NCBI GenBank assembly: GCA_965201045.1
Contig: OZ241746.1
Span: 3,038,001 to 3,102,000 of the forward strand
From: JAPORK01 sp026710285
GTDB lineage: Bacteria > Pseudomonadota > Gammaproteobacteria > Pseudomonadales > Endozoicomonadaceae
Reading direction: 5' to 3'
DNA length: 64,000 bases
The notes under the pieces were generated by a model, which saw only the letters and a program-made list of their open reading frames with translations, was not told the origin of the DNA and ran no database searches. The translations under genes and the position numbers were made by a program. Shown piece by piece: positions 9,001-20,200 of this stretch (position 1 is its first letter; the number at the start of each line of letters is the position of its first letter).

Positions 9001-11517
9001 TGGTAAAGTATCATTCTTACCCGGAAACAACCACTGCTCAACGGGTTTATACAGTATATTGGCATGGGTAACAGTAATAGCAGAATAGCTACCGCCAGCA
9101 CTTTGCCGGTAACTAACTACGCATCTGCGGGCATCATCATACTGGTTAATATTGATCTCTCCATCGGGTTGATAAACACGAATAACTCTGTCTGAATTAT
9201 CATATTCCTGTTTTGTGGTTAATGTTTCTGTTTTTCCTGAAGATGAAATGATATAAACAGATTGAGTTGCTACACGTCCATCATTGTCATAAGTTGTTTT
9301 ACTTACAGGAATCCAGTGGTTTGCAATAACTTTTCCTGCATCTGATAAAGCTTCACGAAAACGTATCAGCGGTCTGCCTGCTCCGTCAAAAATAGTTTTG
9401 CTGCGTAATCCATTGGCTGCTGTGATTATCAGCTGATTTCGTTGTGGAGAAACTGTATATTGATAGTGAGTCTTTGCAGCAAAAGGGGTTCCGATATTGA
9501 TATCTGTCTGTACAGGTCTGTCCCATAAATCATAGTGATAGCGGATAAGATTTTTACCGGAAGCATCAACCTGTTGTAATATATGATCAGTAAGCATGCT
9601 GGTTGTGACCAATGGAGAGAATCGTTGTTTATCTGCGCCTAATTCAGTCACACTGTAACTTATTTTACTGAGATTATCTGCACTCTTTTGATAATAATAA
9701 TCATGAATAATTTCATGGAGTCCGAATGGTCTCTGCATATTATCTGTCAGCTTGTCCTGTTTTAACAGACCATACGTCAGGCTGTTATTTGTATCCTGAT
9801 AATAACGGCGGATTATAGTTATTTTCTGTTTTCCTGACTGCATTATTTGATGATCCAATACTAAAATAAAACCATTATCATTCTGGTTTGATAGTTTGCG
9901 ATAGTAATTATGGATGACAACAGGTTTTAACAAAGTTGATCCAATGCTGGCAGGATAAGCGGTGACAGACTTTATTAGTGAACCTAAATTCCAGCCATCG
10001 GGTTCAGCAGGGCAGTCTGCGTCCCCTCTGGGTGAACAATAAGTCACTTTATTTAAACGACCATAGGTATCTTTGTAAAAAATTATCTTTCCCTGCTTAT
10101 CATAATTATAGGTTTCTGTAGTCACTGCAGGTATATCTGAATTTTCATTCCAAAGCTTTGTAATAATTTTTAATGGCTTATTATAAGTGGGTGGTAATTT
10201 TTCAAAAGCAGAATGAGCACAACCGTTCGACTGATTTGTTCGACAGAAAAAAATTTGTATCTCTGATAATAAATGTCCGGTATGATCACTAATTGTTTTA
10301 TTATTAATGAGTAAATGGTATTTATTATAGGTATGAATTTCACGCAAAATACCATTATCTTCCTGTGTCTGATAAGTATAATTAGCCGGTGCTTCAAATA
10401 AAATATCTTTTTTGGTATCTGCTGTTGCTATCAGTTGCGCATTAAAGCCAAGATAATCATGTTCATTACTGTTGGTTTTACTATATTTGTACGTCTTTTG
10501 CATAACGGGTTGTCCGGCACCAGGATCACTCCTTTTCCTGGTAATAACACATAATGAGCTGGTTAGAAAATTTTTAGTTATGTTTACTTTCATTGCATCA
10601 GTGCAATTATAGGTGAATATTTCGGTTAATCCGGTGGGATAGCTTACCTTAGTCAGCAGATGACCTGCATAGCTGAAATCTATACCATAGCCGGTATGAT
10701 CTTGCTGTAAAGGTAATATAAGCTTACGGAGCTCACCATTTTTTACATTGAGTAATACTGAAATCAGTTGTCCTGCGCTGCCTTTACTGATCAGTTTGAT
10801 ATAATCTTTTTGATAGAGCAATGCAATCTTGTGTCCTGTATCATCACTGACAGACTGTAACCGGTGAGTCCCCGGCAGATAAGTAAAATGTACTCTCCAG
10901 CCATTTTGCTGTTCCAGCATCGTTTCATAACCCTGGTGATCTAAAGTTTCCCGTAAACCATTAGCGTAAGTAATAATAAAATATTTTGCTTTTGTACCAC
11001 CAATATGAATATCATGTCTTTTGTAATATAAAGGATACCACTGACAATTACTTTTTTGTTGCAGATAAAAGCTTTGTCCCATTGATGTTGCCAGACTATT
11101 GGTTGAAGGATTAAAGTGCGTTAAATTCCAGCTCCAGCCGGTTCCTAATCCATCAATATTACTATTAGCATTACTGCTATAGTTAACTTCCAGACCAATA
11201 TTAGGACCATGTCCAAAATTACTGAGTAAACTTCCGGTTTTAACATGTACGCTTAAGATGCCCGTTCTCGGATCAGTTTGTGTTCCCCACACACTTTTAA
11301 AGTTAAAAGCATTTGACCATGGGTTAGATCCTGATGATGCTTCTTCAGATAAAGCTAATTGATGAAAAGATAATTTTTTTTTGTAATTATTTTTATGTAA
11401 AGAAAGCAAAGCAGCAGATGAATAAATCATAATCACTGTATACAAGGAAAATAATATAAAGAATGATCTTATAAAATTTATAAATATTAAATATTGTTTA
11501 TATATCTGAAATTTCAT
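6091..11517 (-). CDS. RHS/YD-repeat giant protein, copy C (1,808 aa)
   Basis: It has the same architecture as copy B, but belongs with copy D to a distinct subgroup: the two share the leader MKFQIYKQYL, the YTVIMIYSSAALLSLHKNN segment and the hydrophobic stretch GILLGVAVA. The core ends at DPDGN (1464). The tail has invariant Cys 1655 (LIRCDS) and His 1752 (IPYHSQL). It differs from copy B almost everywhere between these anchors while the YD shell stays closely similar. A run of nine A (T on the plus strand, 11374-11382) encodes the KKK after the membrane segment and is a possible slippage site. It is 199 bp from copy D, the largest spacer in the tandem block, because a dispersed repeat sits there. 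Confidence 0.93.
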   Translation of the reverse strand: MKFQIYKQYLIFINFIRSFFILFSLYTVIMIYSSAALLSLHKNNYKKKLSFHQLALSEEASSGSNPWSNAFNFKSVWGTQTDPRTGILSVHVKTGSLLSNFGHGPNIGLEVNYSSNANSNIDGLGTGWSWNLTHFNPSTNSLATSMGQSFYLQQKSNCQWYPLYYKRHDIHIGGTKAKYFIITYANGLRETLDHQGYETMLEQQNGWRVHFTYLPGTHRLQSVSDDTGHKIALLYQKDYIKLISKGSAGQLISVLLNVKNGELRKLILPLQQDHTGYGIDFSYAGHLLTKVSYPTGLTEIFTYNCTDAMKVNITKNFLTSSLCVITRKRSDPGAGQPVMQKTYKYSKTNSNEHDYLGFNAQLIATADTKKDILFEAPANYTYQTQEDNGILREIHTYNKYHLLINNKTISDHTGHLLSEIQIFFCRTNQSNGCAHSAFEKLPPTYNKPLKIITKLWNENSDIPAVTTETYNYDKQGKIIFYKDTYGRLNKVTYCSPRGDADCPAEPDGWNLGSLIKSVTAYPASIGSTLLKPVVIHNYYRKLSNQNDNGFILVLDHQIMQSGKQKITIIRRYYQDTNNSLTYGLLKQDKLTDNMQRPFGLHEIIHDYYYQKSADNLSKISYSVTELGADKQRFSPLVTTSMLTDHILQQVDASGKNLIRYHYDLWDRPVQTDINIGTPFAAKTHYQYTVSPQRNQLIITAANGLRSKTIFDGAGRPLIRFREALSDAGKVIANHWIPVSKTTYDNDGRVATQSVYIISSSGKTETLTTKQEYDNSDRVIRVYQPDGEININQYDDARRCVVSYRQSAGGSYSAITVTHANILYKPVEQWLFPGKNDTLPAPEKLCSLHKNKNTSEDVKISTMTYDGFGRIVTATDPLGHIVKKEYDALGRLININDPKGDKIHNVYDLSGHVIQHWVQPASGGNYLLASAEYNAAGELLWHAGEDSLPTKFTYTKEGRLATTTTPDGYIMAFQYNVIGLPVSEYLDGKIYKKTSYDPATSLVATQTDHTGKTLFTYSDDGLPLHLQHIGIDNYLNYKLQWKYDQNRRIVSVSDINANQTQTVYDRLGRVTETCYHPDHGKTERLSTLNYDNFSRIIAIDYGSGMQRKIAYDSFGHQKNIRDKLNGKLLSAWSFTYDANDNITTKIYQVTNNQQATFSYKYDVLNNLATMTCSGSFGLPLCPKETDFSKTSLQEAPVITRQDYYFTPLNRIAQTNELLQSSSQHQSLKKIIRYHYTNASVPMRLKNISTIWNNHPVSIHNFSYDIVGNMAIDGEGNHIIYNAFNQITQVTKPDGEKNYYDYDGSGREIYEKSRSDIRYLFYQGRYLINERISTPQETTHTISYQGVAKAIDGVIRQYNESNYKGDVVSVLTKGLMNNRYQLTQRSVYSPYGMRWNINKNLPFAYKQPLTGFNGERTDPATGWQFLGAGHRTYNPQQRYFVSEDPVGGGYGFASNNPIMNSDPDGNMPQWLGSTFKWFNYISTFGLGALHGKWARFEGVIISCVMTVGTLGMAAYAFGGILLGVAVAAGAALADSVPVVAAAVPANQGLDIAASVIGITETVSMIATVAADIGLGLFTLKRMSSPEGILLQALSGNRFREAFNTAKANVFDVANFIKRELPGFMVTINNKPHLNIADFDELCTLWNCLRSNSNLIRCDSAGIFVFSYLIKRPLNLEKFQSFLQSKFIMRLIPGDYTYSEQQQIADTYWEQKQLIFKQLYNKKPFYKTFKAGEVTSLEALALNIDEIAYITIPYHSQLIVKEDNNSFLSYYAIGNRMLYRRGTSNDIERIFFSTLSNSDYHYIMSFMKFKI

Positions 11518-11650
11518 AAGGATGCTAACAGTATTATCAGAATATTTATAATCTATGAGAGAAATTTTTTATCTTAAATAGTCGATGCTTAAAAATGCAA
11601 TTTGACCAAAACATCTCAATTCGGAAGTTTCTGGCATAATATACTATTTA

Positions 11651-11714
11651 TCACTCTTTAATAGTAATGATTTATGGTAAAGTAAACTCAACATTTTCAG
11701 GTCAGAACGGTATA
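11651..11714. repeat. dispersed repeat, copy 1
   Basis: About 64 bp that recur with clear similarity at 50319-50384 (TCACTCTTTAATA, ATGATTT, GGTAAA, ATTTTCA, GTCAGA and GGTATA blocks in the same order). Its right half (ATTTTCAGGTCAGAACGGTATA) also resembles the shorter copies at 35838, 36499 and 39171. It lies in the spacer between RHS copies C and D, where no other spacer carries it, so it looks like an insertion into the array. Confidence 0.6.
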
Positions 11715-11716
11715 TT

Positions 11717-14700
11717 CTAAATTCTAAATTTCATAAAAGAACTAATATAGTGGTCATCAGGATTTGACGCAGTATTAAAAAATCGTTGTATAATCTGGTC
11801 GGAGGTACCTCTTCTGTAAAATAGACCGTTATCATTATAATAATATGAAAGAAAATAATTGTTACCCTCTTTAACTATTAGTCCCCCATGCCCCGGAATA
11901 GTAATGTACGCTATTTCACTTATATTTAATGATAAAGCTTCAAGTGATGTTACTTTTCCTTCTTTGAATATTTTTTCAAATGGAGCTTTATTGTATAATT
12001 GTTTGAAAATTAGCCTTTTTTGCTCCCAATAAGCATCCATTGCTTTTTGTTCTACAAAACCTGTATAATTATCTGACATTATCTCAGTTATGAATTTAGA
12101 TTGTAAAAAAGACTGATATATTTCAATATTGAGTGGTCGTTTAATTAGATAAGAAAACGTTAATATAGCTACTGAATCACACTTTATTAAATTACTGTTT
12201 GAATGTAAACAGGTCCACAAAGTACGGAGTTCATCAAAATTTGCAATATTTAAATGAGGCTTATTGTTGATAGTTATCATAAAATCAGGTAGTTCTCTTT
12301 TAATAAAGTCTGCAACATTAAATACATTTGCTTTAGCTGTATTGAGTGCCTCTCTAAATCTGTTACCACTTAATGTTTGTAATAATCTGCCTTCAGGTGA
12401 TGATATTCTTTTTAATGTAAACAAACCCAGACCTATATCAGCTGCAACTGTAGCAATCAGACCGACTGTTTGCGCAATACCTATAACGGAAGCAGCAATA
12501 TCTAATCCCTGATTAGCCGGTACTGCTGCTGCAACCACAGGTACACTACCTGCAAGGGCTGTCCCTACTGCCACAGCAACGCCTAATAATATACCTCCAA
12601 AGACATAAGCAGACACACCAAGTGTTGCAACAGTTATCAAACAGGATGTAATAGTGCCTTCAAATCGAGCCCATTTTTCATGCAGTGCACTCAGACCCAA
12701 AGTGTTGATATAGTTGAACCACTTAAACGTAGATCCAATCCACTTTGGCATATTGCCATCCGGATCACTATTCATTATCGGGTTGTTACTACCAAAACCA
12801 TAACCACCTCCCGCCGGATCTTCACTAACAAAGTAACGTTGTTGCGGGTTGTACGTTCGGTGTCCTGCGCCTAAAAATTGCCATCCAGTAGCAGGATCGG
12901 TTCGTTCTCCATTAAAACCAGTCAGCGGTTGTTGATAAGCAAAAGGTGAGTTTTTATTAATATTCCAGCGCATTCCATAAGGGCTGTAGACACTACGTTG
13001 AGTTAGTTGATAGCGGTTATTTATCAAGCCTTTTGTCAATACACTAACCACATCACCTTTATAATTACTTTCATTATACTGCCGAATAACACCATCAATA
13101 GCTTTGGCAACCCCCTGATAACCAATAGTATGTGTCGTTTCTTGTGGTGTACTTATTCGCTCATTAATTAAATAGCGACCCTGATAAAAAAGATAACGAA
13201 TGTCTGAACGACTTTTTTCATATATTTCTCTTCCACTACCATCATAGTCATAATAATTCTTTTCCCCGTTGGGTTTAGTCACCCGGATTATCTGATTAAA
13301 AGCATTATATATAATGTGGTTACCTTCTCCGTCAATGGCCATATTTCCAACGATATCATAAATAAAATTATGTGTTGATACCGGCTGATTATTCCATATT
13401 GTACTAATATTTTGTAGACGCATTGGCACAGAAGAATTTGTATAATGATACCGAATTATTTTTTTAAGACTTTGGTGTTGTGCTGAACTTTGTAATAATT
13501 CGTTTATCTGAGCTATGCGGTTGAGTGGTGTAAAGTAATAATCCTGTCTGGTAATAACAGGAGCTTCCTGCAAACTGGTTTTTGAAAAACCGGTATCTTT
13601 TGGACATAAGGGTAACCCTAAAGAGCCACTACAAGTCATTGTAGCTAAATTATTCAATACATCATATTTGTAGTTAAAGGTAGCTTGCTGGTTATTGGTT
13701 ACCTGATAAATCTTTGTTGTAATATTGTCATTTGCATCATAAGTAAATGACCAGGCTGACAATAATTTACCATTGAGTTTATCTCTGATATTCTTCTGAT
13801 GACCAAAAGAATCATAAGCAATTTTTCTCTGCATACCACTGCCATAATCAATAGCAACAATGCGGGAAAAATCATCATAATTCAGTGTTGATAAGCGTTC
13901 TGTTTTTCCATGATCACGATGATAACGTGTTTCAGTTACTCGCCCTAACCTGTCATAAACAGTTTGTGTTTGATTAGCATTAATGTCAGAAATACTAACA
14001 ATTCTTCTGTTTTTATCATACTTCCATTGTAGTTTGTAATTCAGATAGTTATCTATTCCAATATGCTGAAGATGTAACGGAAGACCATCATCACTGTAAG
14101 TAAATAGTGTTTTTCCAGTATGATCTGTTTGGGTTGCAACCAGTAAAGTGGTAGGATCATAACTTGTTTTCTTGTAAATTTTTCCATCCAGATATTCACT
14201 GGCAGGTAATCCAATCACATTATATTGAAATACCATAATATGTCCGTCAGGGGTCGTTGTAGTAGCCAGACGACCTTCTTTAGTATAGGTGAATTTAGTG
14301 GGAAGACCATCCTCTCCTGCACGCCATAATAGTTCTCCTGCTGCATTATATTCAGCAGAAGCTAATAAATAATTTCCACCAGAAGCGGGTTGTACCCAAT
14401 GCTGAATAACATGTCCACTCAGATCGTAGACATTATGTATTTTATCTCCTTTAGGATCGTTAATATTGATTAACCTTCCCAGCACATCATACTCTTTTTT
14501 TACAATGTGTCCCAGCGGATCTGTTGCAGTTACTATACGACCAAAACCGTCATAAGTCATAGTGGAAATTTTAACGTCTACTGAAGTATTGTTATTTTTG
14601 TTAAGACGACACAATTTTTTAGGAGTTGGTAAAGTATCATTATTACCTGGAAACAACCACTGTTCAACGGGTTTATACAGTATATTGGCATGGGTAACAG

Positions 14701-17143
14701 TAATAGCAGAATAGCTACCGCCAGCACTTTGCCGGTAACTCACTACGCATCTGCGGGCATCATCATACTGGTTAATATTGATCTCTCCATCGGGTTGATA
14801 AACACGAATAACCCTGTCTGAATTATCATATTCCTGTTTTGTGGTTAATGTTTCTGTTTTTCCTGAAGATGAAATGATATAAACAGATTGAGTTGCTATA
14901 CGTCCATCATTGTCATAGGTTGTTTTACTCACAGGAATCCAATGGTTTACAATGACTTTTCCTGCATCTGACAAAGCTTCACGAAAACGTATCAGCGGTC
15001 TGCCTGCTCCGTCAAAAATAGTTTTGCTGCGTAATCCATTGGCTGCTGTGATTATCAGCTGATTTCGTTGTGGAGAAACTGTATATTGATAGTGAGTCTT
15101 TGCAGCAAAAGGGGTTCCGATATTGATATCTGTCTGTACAGGTCTGTCCCATAAATCATAGTGATAGCGGATAAGATTTTTACCGGAAGCATCAACCTGT
15201 TGTAATATATGATCAGTAAGCATGCTGGTTGTGACCAATGGAGAGAATCGTTGTTTATCTGTGCATAATTCAGTCACACTGTAACTTATTTTACTGAGAT
15301 TATCTGCACTCTTTTGATAATAATAATCATGAATAATTTCATGGAGTCCGAATGGTCTCTGCATATTATCTGTCAGCTGGTCCTGTTTTAACAGACCATA
15401 CGTCAAGCTGTTATTTGTATCCTGATAATAACGGCGGATTATAGTTATTTTCTGTTTTCCTGACTGCATTATTTGATGATCCAATACTAAAATAAAACCA
15501 TTATTATTCTGGTTTGATAGTTTGCGATAGTAATTATGGATGACAACAGGTTTTAGCAAAGTTGATCCAATGCTGGCAGGATAAGCGGTGACAGACTTTA
15601 TTAGCGAACCTAAATTCCAGTCAGCGGGTTCAGCAGGGCAGTCTGCGTCCCCTCTGGGTGAACAATAAGTCACTTTATTTAAACGACCATAGGGATCTTT
15701 GTAAAAAATTATCCTTCCCTGCTTATCATAATTATAGGTTTCTGTAGTCACTGCAGGTATATCTGAATTTTCACTCCAAAGCTTTGTAATAATTTTTAAT
15801 GGCTTATTATAAGTGGGTGGTAATTTTTCAAAAGCAGAATGAGCACAACCGTTCGACTGATTTGTTCGACAGAAAAAAATTTGTATCTCTGATAATAAAT
15901 GTCCGGTATGATCACTAATTGTTTTATTGTTAATGAGTAAATGGTATTTATTATAGGTATGAATTTCACGCAAAATACCATTATCTTCCTGTGTCTGATA
16001 AGTATAATTAGCCGATGCTTCAAATAAAATATCTTTTTTGGTATGCGCTGTTGTTACCAGTTGCGCATTAAAGCCAAGATAATTATGTTCATTACTGTTG
16101 GTTTTACTATATTTGTACGTCTTTTGCATAACGGGTTGTCCAGCACCAGGATCACTCCTTTTCCTGGTAATAACACATAATGAGCTGGCTAGAAAATTTT
16201 TAGTTGTGCTCACTTTCATTGCATCAGTACAATTGTAGGTAAATATTTCAGTTAATCCGGTGGGATAGCTTACTCTGGTAAGCAGATGACCTGTATAGCT
16301 GAAATCCATACCATAGCCGGTATGATCTTGCTGTAAAGGTAATATAAGCTTACGGAGCTCACCATTTTTTACATTGAGCAATACTGAAATCGATTGTCCT
16401 GCGCTGCCTTTACTGATCACTTTGATATAATCTTTTTGATAGAGCAATGTAATCTTGTGTCCTGTATCATCACTGACAGACTGTAACCGGTGAGTCCCCG
16501 GCAGATAAGTAAAATGTACTCTCCAGCCATTTTGCTGTTCCAGCATCGTTTCATAACCCTGATGATTTAGGGTTTCCCGTAAACCATTAGCGTAAGTAAT
16601 AAGAAAATATTTTGCTTTTGTACTACCAATATGAATATCATGTCTTTTGTAATATAAAGGATACCACTGACCATTACTTTTTTGTTGCAGATAAAAGCTT
16701 TGTCCCATTGATGTTGCCAGACTATTGGTTGAAGGATTAAAGTGAGTCAAATTCCAGCTCCAGCCGGTTCCTAATCCATCAATATTACTATTAGCATTAC
16801 TGCTATAGTTAACTTCCAGATCAATATTAGGACCATGCCCAAAATTACTGAGTAAACTTCCGGCTTTAACATGTAGGCTTAAGATACCCGTTCTCGGATC
16901 AGTTTGTGTTCCCCATACACCTTTAAAGTTAAAAGCATTTGACCATGGGTTAGATCCTGATGATTCTTCTTCAGATAAAGCTAAATGATGAACAGATGAT
17001 TTTTTTTTATAATTATTTTTATGTAAAGAAAGCAAAGCAGCAGATGAATAAATCATAATCACTGTATACAAGGAAAATAATATAAAGAATGATCTTATAA
17101 AATTTATTAATATTAAATATTGTTTATATATCTGAAATTTCAT
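11717..17143 (-). CDS. RHS/YD-repeat giant protein, copy D (1,808 aa)
   Basis: This is the closest relative of copy C, with long identical stretches across residues 1-1570. The tails are also clearly related but substituted: invariant Cys 1655 (LIKCDS), His 1752 (IPGHGGL), then YYYNDNGLFYRRG against YYAIGNRMLYRRG in copy C. The core ends at DPDGN (1464). Upstream of the start codon the spacer is the same as upstream of copy C for about 50 bp, which supports duplication of the whole unit, leader included. Nine A in a row (T at 17000-17008) encode Lys codons near residue 47. A low-identity tail on a high-identity body suggests either diversifying selection on the tail or conversion that homogenises the body. 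Confidence 0.93.
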   Translation of the reverse strand: MKFQIYKQYLILINFIRSFFILFSLYTVIMIYSSAALLSLHKNNYKKKSSVHHLALSEEESSGSNPWSNAFNFKGVWGTQTDPRTGILSLHVKAGSLLSNFGHGPNIDLEVNYSSNANSNIDGLGTGWSWNLTHFNPSTNSLATSMGQSFYLQQKSNGQWYPLYYKRHDIHIGSTKAKYFLITYANGLRETLNHQGYETMLEQQNGWRVHFTYLPGTHRLQSVSDDTGHKITLLYQKDYIKVISKGSAGQSISVLLNVKNGELRKLILPLQQDHTGYGMDFSYTGHLLTRVSYPTGLTEIFTYNCTDAMKVSTTKNFLASSLCVITRKRSDPGAGQPVMQKTYKYSKTNSNEHNYLGFNAQLVTTAHTKKDILFEASANYTYQTQEDNGILREIHTYNKYHLLINNKTISDHTGHLLSEIQIFFCRTNQSNGCAHSAFEKLPPTYNKPLKIITKLWSENSDIPAVTTETYNYDKQGRIIFYKDPYGRLNKVTYCSPRGDADCPAEPADWNLGSLIKSVTAYPASIGSTLLKPVVIHNYYRKLSNQNNNGFILVLDHQIMQSGKQKITIIRRYYQDTNNSLTYGLLKQDQLTDNMQRPFGLHEIIHDYYYQKSADNLSKISYSVTELCTDKQRFSPLVTTSMLTDHILQQVDASGKNLIRYHYDLWDRPVQTDINIGTPFAAKTHYQYTVSPQRNQLIITAANGLRSKTIFDGAGRPLIRFREALSDAGKVIVNHWIPVSKTTYDNDGRIATQSVYIISSSGKTETLTTKQEYDNSDRVIRVYQPDGEININQYDDARRCVVSYRQSAGGSYSAITVTHANILYKPVEQWLFPGNNDTLPTPKKLCRLNKNNNTSVDVKISTMTYDGFGRIVTATDPLGHIVKKEYDVLGRLININDPKGDKIHNVYDLSGHVIQHWVQPASGGNYLLASAEYNAAGELLWRAGEDGLPTKFTYTKEGRLATTTTPDGHIMVFQYNVIGLPASEYLDGKIYKKTSYDPTTLLVATQTDHTGKTLFTYSDDGLPLHLQHIGIDNYLNYKLQWKYDKNRRIVSISDINANQTQTVYDRLGRVTETRYHRDHGKTERLSTLNYDDFSRIVAIDYGSGMQRKIAYDSFGHQKNIRDKLNGKLLSAWSFTYDANDNITTKIYQVTNNQQATFNYKYDVLNNLATMTCSGSLGLPLCPKDTGFSKTSLQEAPVITRQDYYFTPLNRIAQINELLQSSAQHQSLKKIIRYHYTNSSVPMRLQNISTIWNNQPVSTHNFIYDIVGNMAIDGEGNHIIYNAFNQIIRVTKPNGEKNYYDYDGSGREIYEKSRSDIRYLFYQGRYLINERISTPQETTHTIGYQGVAKAIDGVIRQYNESNYKGDVVSVLTKGLINNRYQLTQRSVYSPYGMRWNINKNSPFAYQQPLTGFNGERTDPATGWQFLGAGHRTYNPQQRYFVSEDPAGGGYGFGSNNPIMNSDPDGNMPKWIGSTFKWFNYINTLGLSALHEKWARFEGTITSCLITVATLGVSAYVFGGILLGVAVAVGTALAGSVPVVAAAVPANQGLDIAASVIGIAQTVGLIATVAADIGLGLFTLKRISSPEGRLLQTLSGNRFREALNTAKANVFNVADFIKRELPDFMITINNKPHLNIANFDELRTLWTCLHSNSNLIKCDSVAILTFSYLIKRPLNIEIYQSFLQSKFITEIMSDNYTGFVEQKAMDAYWEQKRLIFKQLYNKAPFEKIFKEGKVTSLEALSLNISEIAYITIPGHGGLIVKEGNNYFLSYYYNDNGLFYRRGTSDQIIQRFFNTASNPDDHYISSFMKFRI

Positions 17144-17244
17144 AAGGATGCTAACAGTATTATCAGAATATTTATAATCTATGAGAAAAATTTTTTATCT
17201 CAGGGGTTGTTGATGTTTTGTCATATTACTCAATCACAGTTTTC

Positions 17245-20200
17245 TTATATGTTAAATCCTAAGAGATAGTGAATATAACGATCATCATCAGATATACCAT
17301 CAAACAAAAGTGATTGCATTTGATGAGCTGTACCGAAACGGAGAAATACATTATTTATAATCGGGAAATACCCCATATAATAACCATCATTGATCAATTT
17401 AATTATTAATGCTGCGTGCCTTGGAATAGCAACCAATGTTATCTCACCTGTATTGAGTGATGCAGCTTCAAGTGATCTTACCGCTCCTTTAATGAAGACT
17501 TTTGCAGACACATGACCATCGCTTAATGAGTTGAAAATTCCAATTAAACTGTCTATATACGACTTTTTTATTTCATCTTGTCTACTTTCCGATAGAGTTG
17601 TTATCATAGCCGCTTTAGCTAGATTATATTTATGACCTAAAAACTCCTGAAAAAAATTAAGATTAAGTCGTTGTTTCCTTATTCTGGCAAATGTTAATAT
17701 AACTGCTGTATCACAATTTATTATCTCGCTATGTTTAAATAAAGAAAGCCATACTTTATTAAATTGCGAAATATCTTTAATTCTTAGGTAAGGATTACCT
17801 CCGATAGTCTCGATAAGCCCGGATACTTTTTTTCTAAGGTATTTGGTAACATCAAAGTAATCAACCGGACAATTAAATTCTTTGTATATAACTCTGAGAT
17901 TCAATTTTTCTAGCGGTATTTCATTAAACCATGGGGTTGTTTTTGGTTTAAATAAACAGAGTCCTATATCAACAGCGGCTGTAGCAGCCATACTCACCAT
18001 TTGCATAACACCTACCACGGAAGCAGCAATATTCAGCCCTTTATTAACAGGTATTGATGCAGCAACCACAGGAACGCTGCCTGCAAGGGTTGCTCCTGCT
18101 GTAACAGCAGATGCTAATAATGTACCTCCGTATGTATAAGCTGATCCGCCTAATGTTGCAACGGTAAGCGCAGAGGTGATAACTGCTCCTGCGATATTTG
18201 CCCACTTTGCATGCAGTGCATCCAGACCAAAAGAGCTGATATAATTAACCCACTTAAAAGCAGATCCAAGCCATTTCGGCATATTACCACTGGGGTCACT
18301 GTTCATTATTGGGTTATTACTACCGAATCTGTAACCACCTCCTGCCGGATCTTCACTTACAAAATAACGTTGTTGTGGATTATACGTTCGGTGTCCTGCT
18401 CCCAAAAATTGCCATCCGGTAGCAGGATCTGTACGTTCTCCATCAAAACCGAACAGTGTTTGTTGATAAGACGGAAGCTGGTTTTTATTAAGATTCCAGC
18501 GCATTCCATAAGGACTGTAGAGACTGCGCTGACTCAGTTGATAGCAGTTATTTGTCAGGTTTTTTGTCAATACACTGACGACATCACCTTTATAATTGCT
18601 TTCATTATACTGTCGAATAACACCATCAATGGTTTTAGCAACTCCCTGATAACCTATGGTATGTGTTGTCTCTTTTGGTGTACTGATTCGTTCATTAATT
18701 AAATAGTGCCCCTGATAAAAAAGAGAGTGAATGCCAGCACGACTTTTTTCATATATTTCTCTTTCACTACCATCATAGCCATAAGAACTCTGCTCTCCAT
18801 CGGATTTAATTACTCTGGTTATCTGATTAAAAGCATTATAGGTAATGTGGTTACCTGCTCCGTCAGTGGTCATATTACCCATGATATCGTAACTAAAATC
18901 ATGTGTTGATACAGGCTGATTATTCCATATGGTACTAATATTTTGCAGGCGCATTGGCACAGAAGAATGGGTATAATGATACCGGGTTATTTTTTTAAGA
19001 CTTTGGTGTTGTACTGAACTTTGTAATAATTCATTTATCTGTGCTATGCGGTTAAGTGGTGTAAAGTAATAATGTTGTCTGGTAATAACCGGCGCTTCCT
19101 GCAAACTACGCTTTGAAAAATCTGTATCTCTTGGACACAGTGGTAATCCAGAAGAACCATCACAAGTCATTATAGCCAGATTATCCAATGCATCATATTT
19201 GTAATTAAAAATAGCTTGCTGATTGCTGGTTGTTTTATAAACCTGTGTTGTAATATTATTATTTGCATCATAAGCAAATGACCAGGCAGATAGCAGCCTG
19301 CCATTGAGTTTATCTCTGATATTCTTTGGAAGACCAAAGTTGTCATAGTTAATTTCTCTCTGCATACCACTTCCATAGTGAACAGCAACAACGCGGGAAA
19401 AATCATCATAATACAGTGTTGATAAGCGTTCTGCTTGTCCATGATCAGGTTGATAACGTAATTCAGTTGCTCGTCCTAATCTGTCATAAACAGTTTGTGT
19501 TTGATTAGCATTAATATCGGTAACACTAACAGTACGTCTGTTTTGGTCATACTTCCATTGTAATTTATAATTCAGATAGTTATGTATTCCAATATGCTGA
19601 AGATACAATGGAAGACCATCATCACTGTAAGTAAACCGTGTTTTCCCTGTGTTATCTGTCTGTGTTGTGACCAGCAGAGTGACAGGATCATAACTTATCT
19701 GTAGCTGAATTTTTCCATCAAGTGTTTTAATGGCAGGCAATCCGATAAGATTATATTGTAATGCGGTTACATGTCCATCTGGTGTGGTTGTAGTAGTCAA
19801 CTGACCATCTTTAGTATAGGTGAATTTAGTGTGCAGACCATCTTCTCCTGCACGCCATAACAGTTCATCTGCCGCATTATACTCAGCAGAAGCTAATAAA
19901 TAATTTCCACCAGAGACCGGTTGTACCCAATGCTGAATAATATGTCCACTCAGATCGTAGACATTATGTACTTTGTCTCCTTTAGGATCAGTAATATTGA
20001 TCAGTCTTCCCAGTGCATCATACTCTTTTTTCACAATGTGTCCCAGTGGATCGGTTGCAGCTACTATACGACCAAAACCATCATAAGTCATGGTGGAAAT
20101 TTTAACATCTGCTGAAATATTTTTATTCATTTGGTCGCTACACAGTTTTTCCGGAACTGAAAAAGTATGACTATTACCCGGAAACAACCACTGCTCAGTG

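Noticed and set aside
18211..18702. 163-codon plus-strand frame, also present at 23740-24231 and 29250-29741
   Set aside because: It lies antisense to the RHS core in three copies; its conservation follows from that of the RHS coding strand, and the product is not protein-like. There is no ribosome site.
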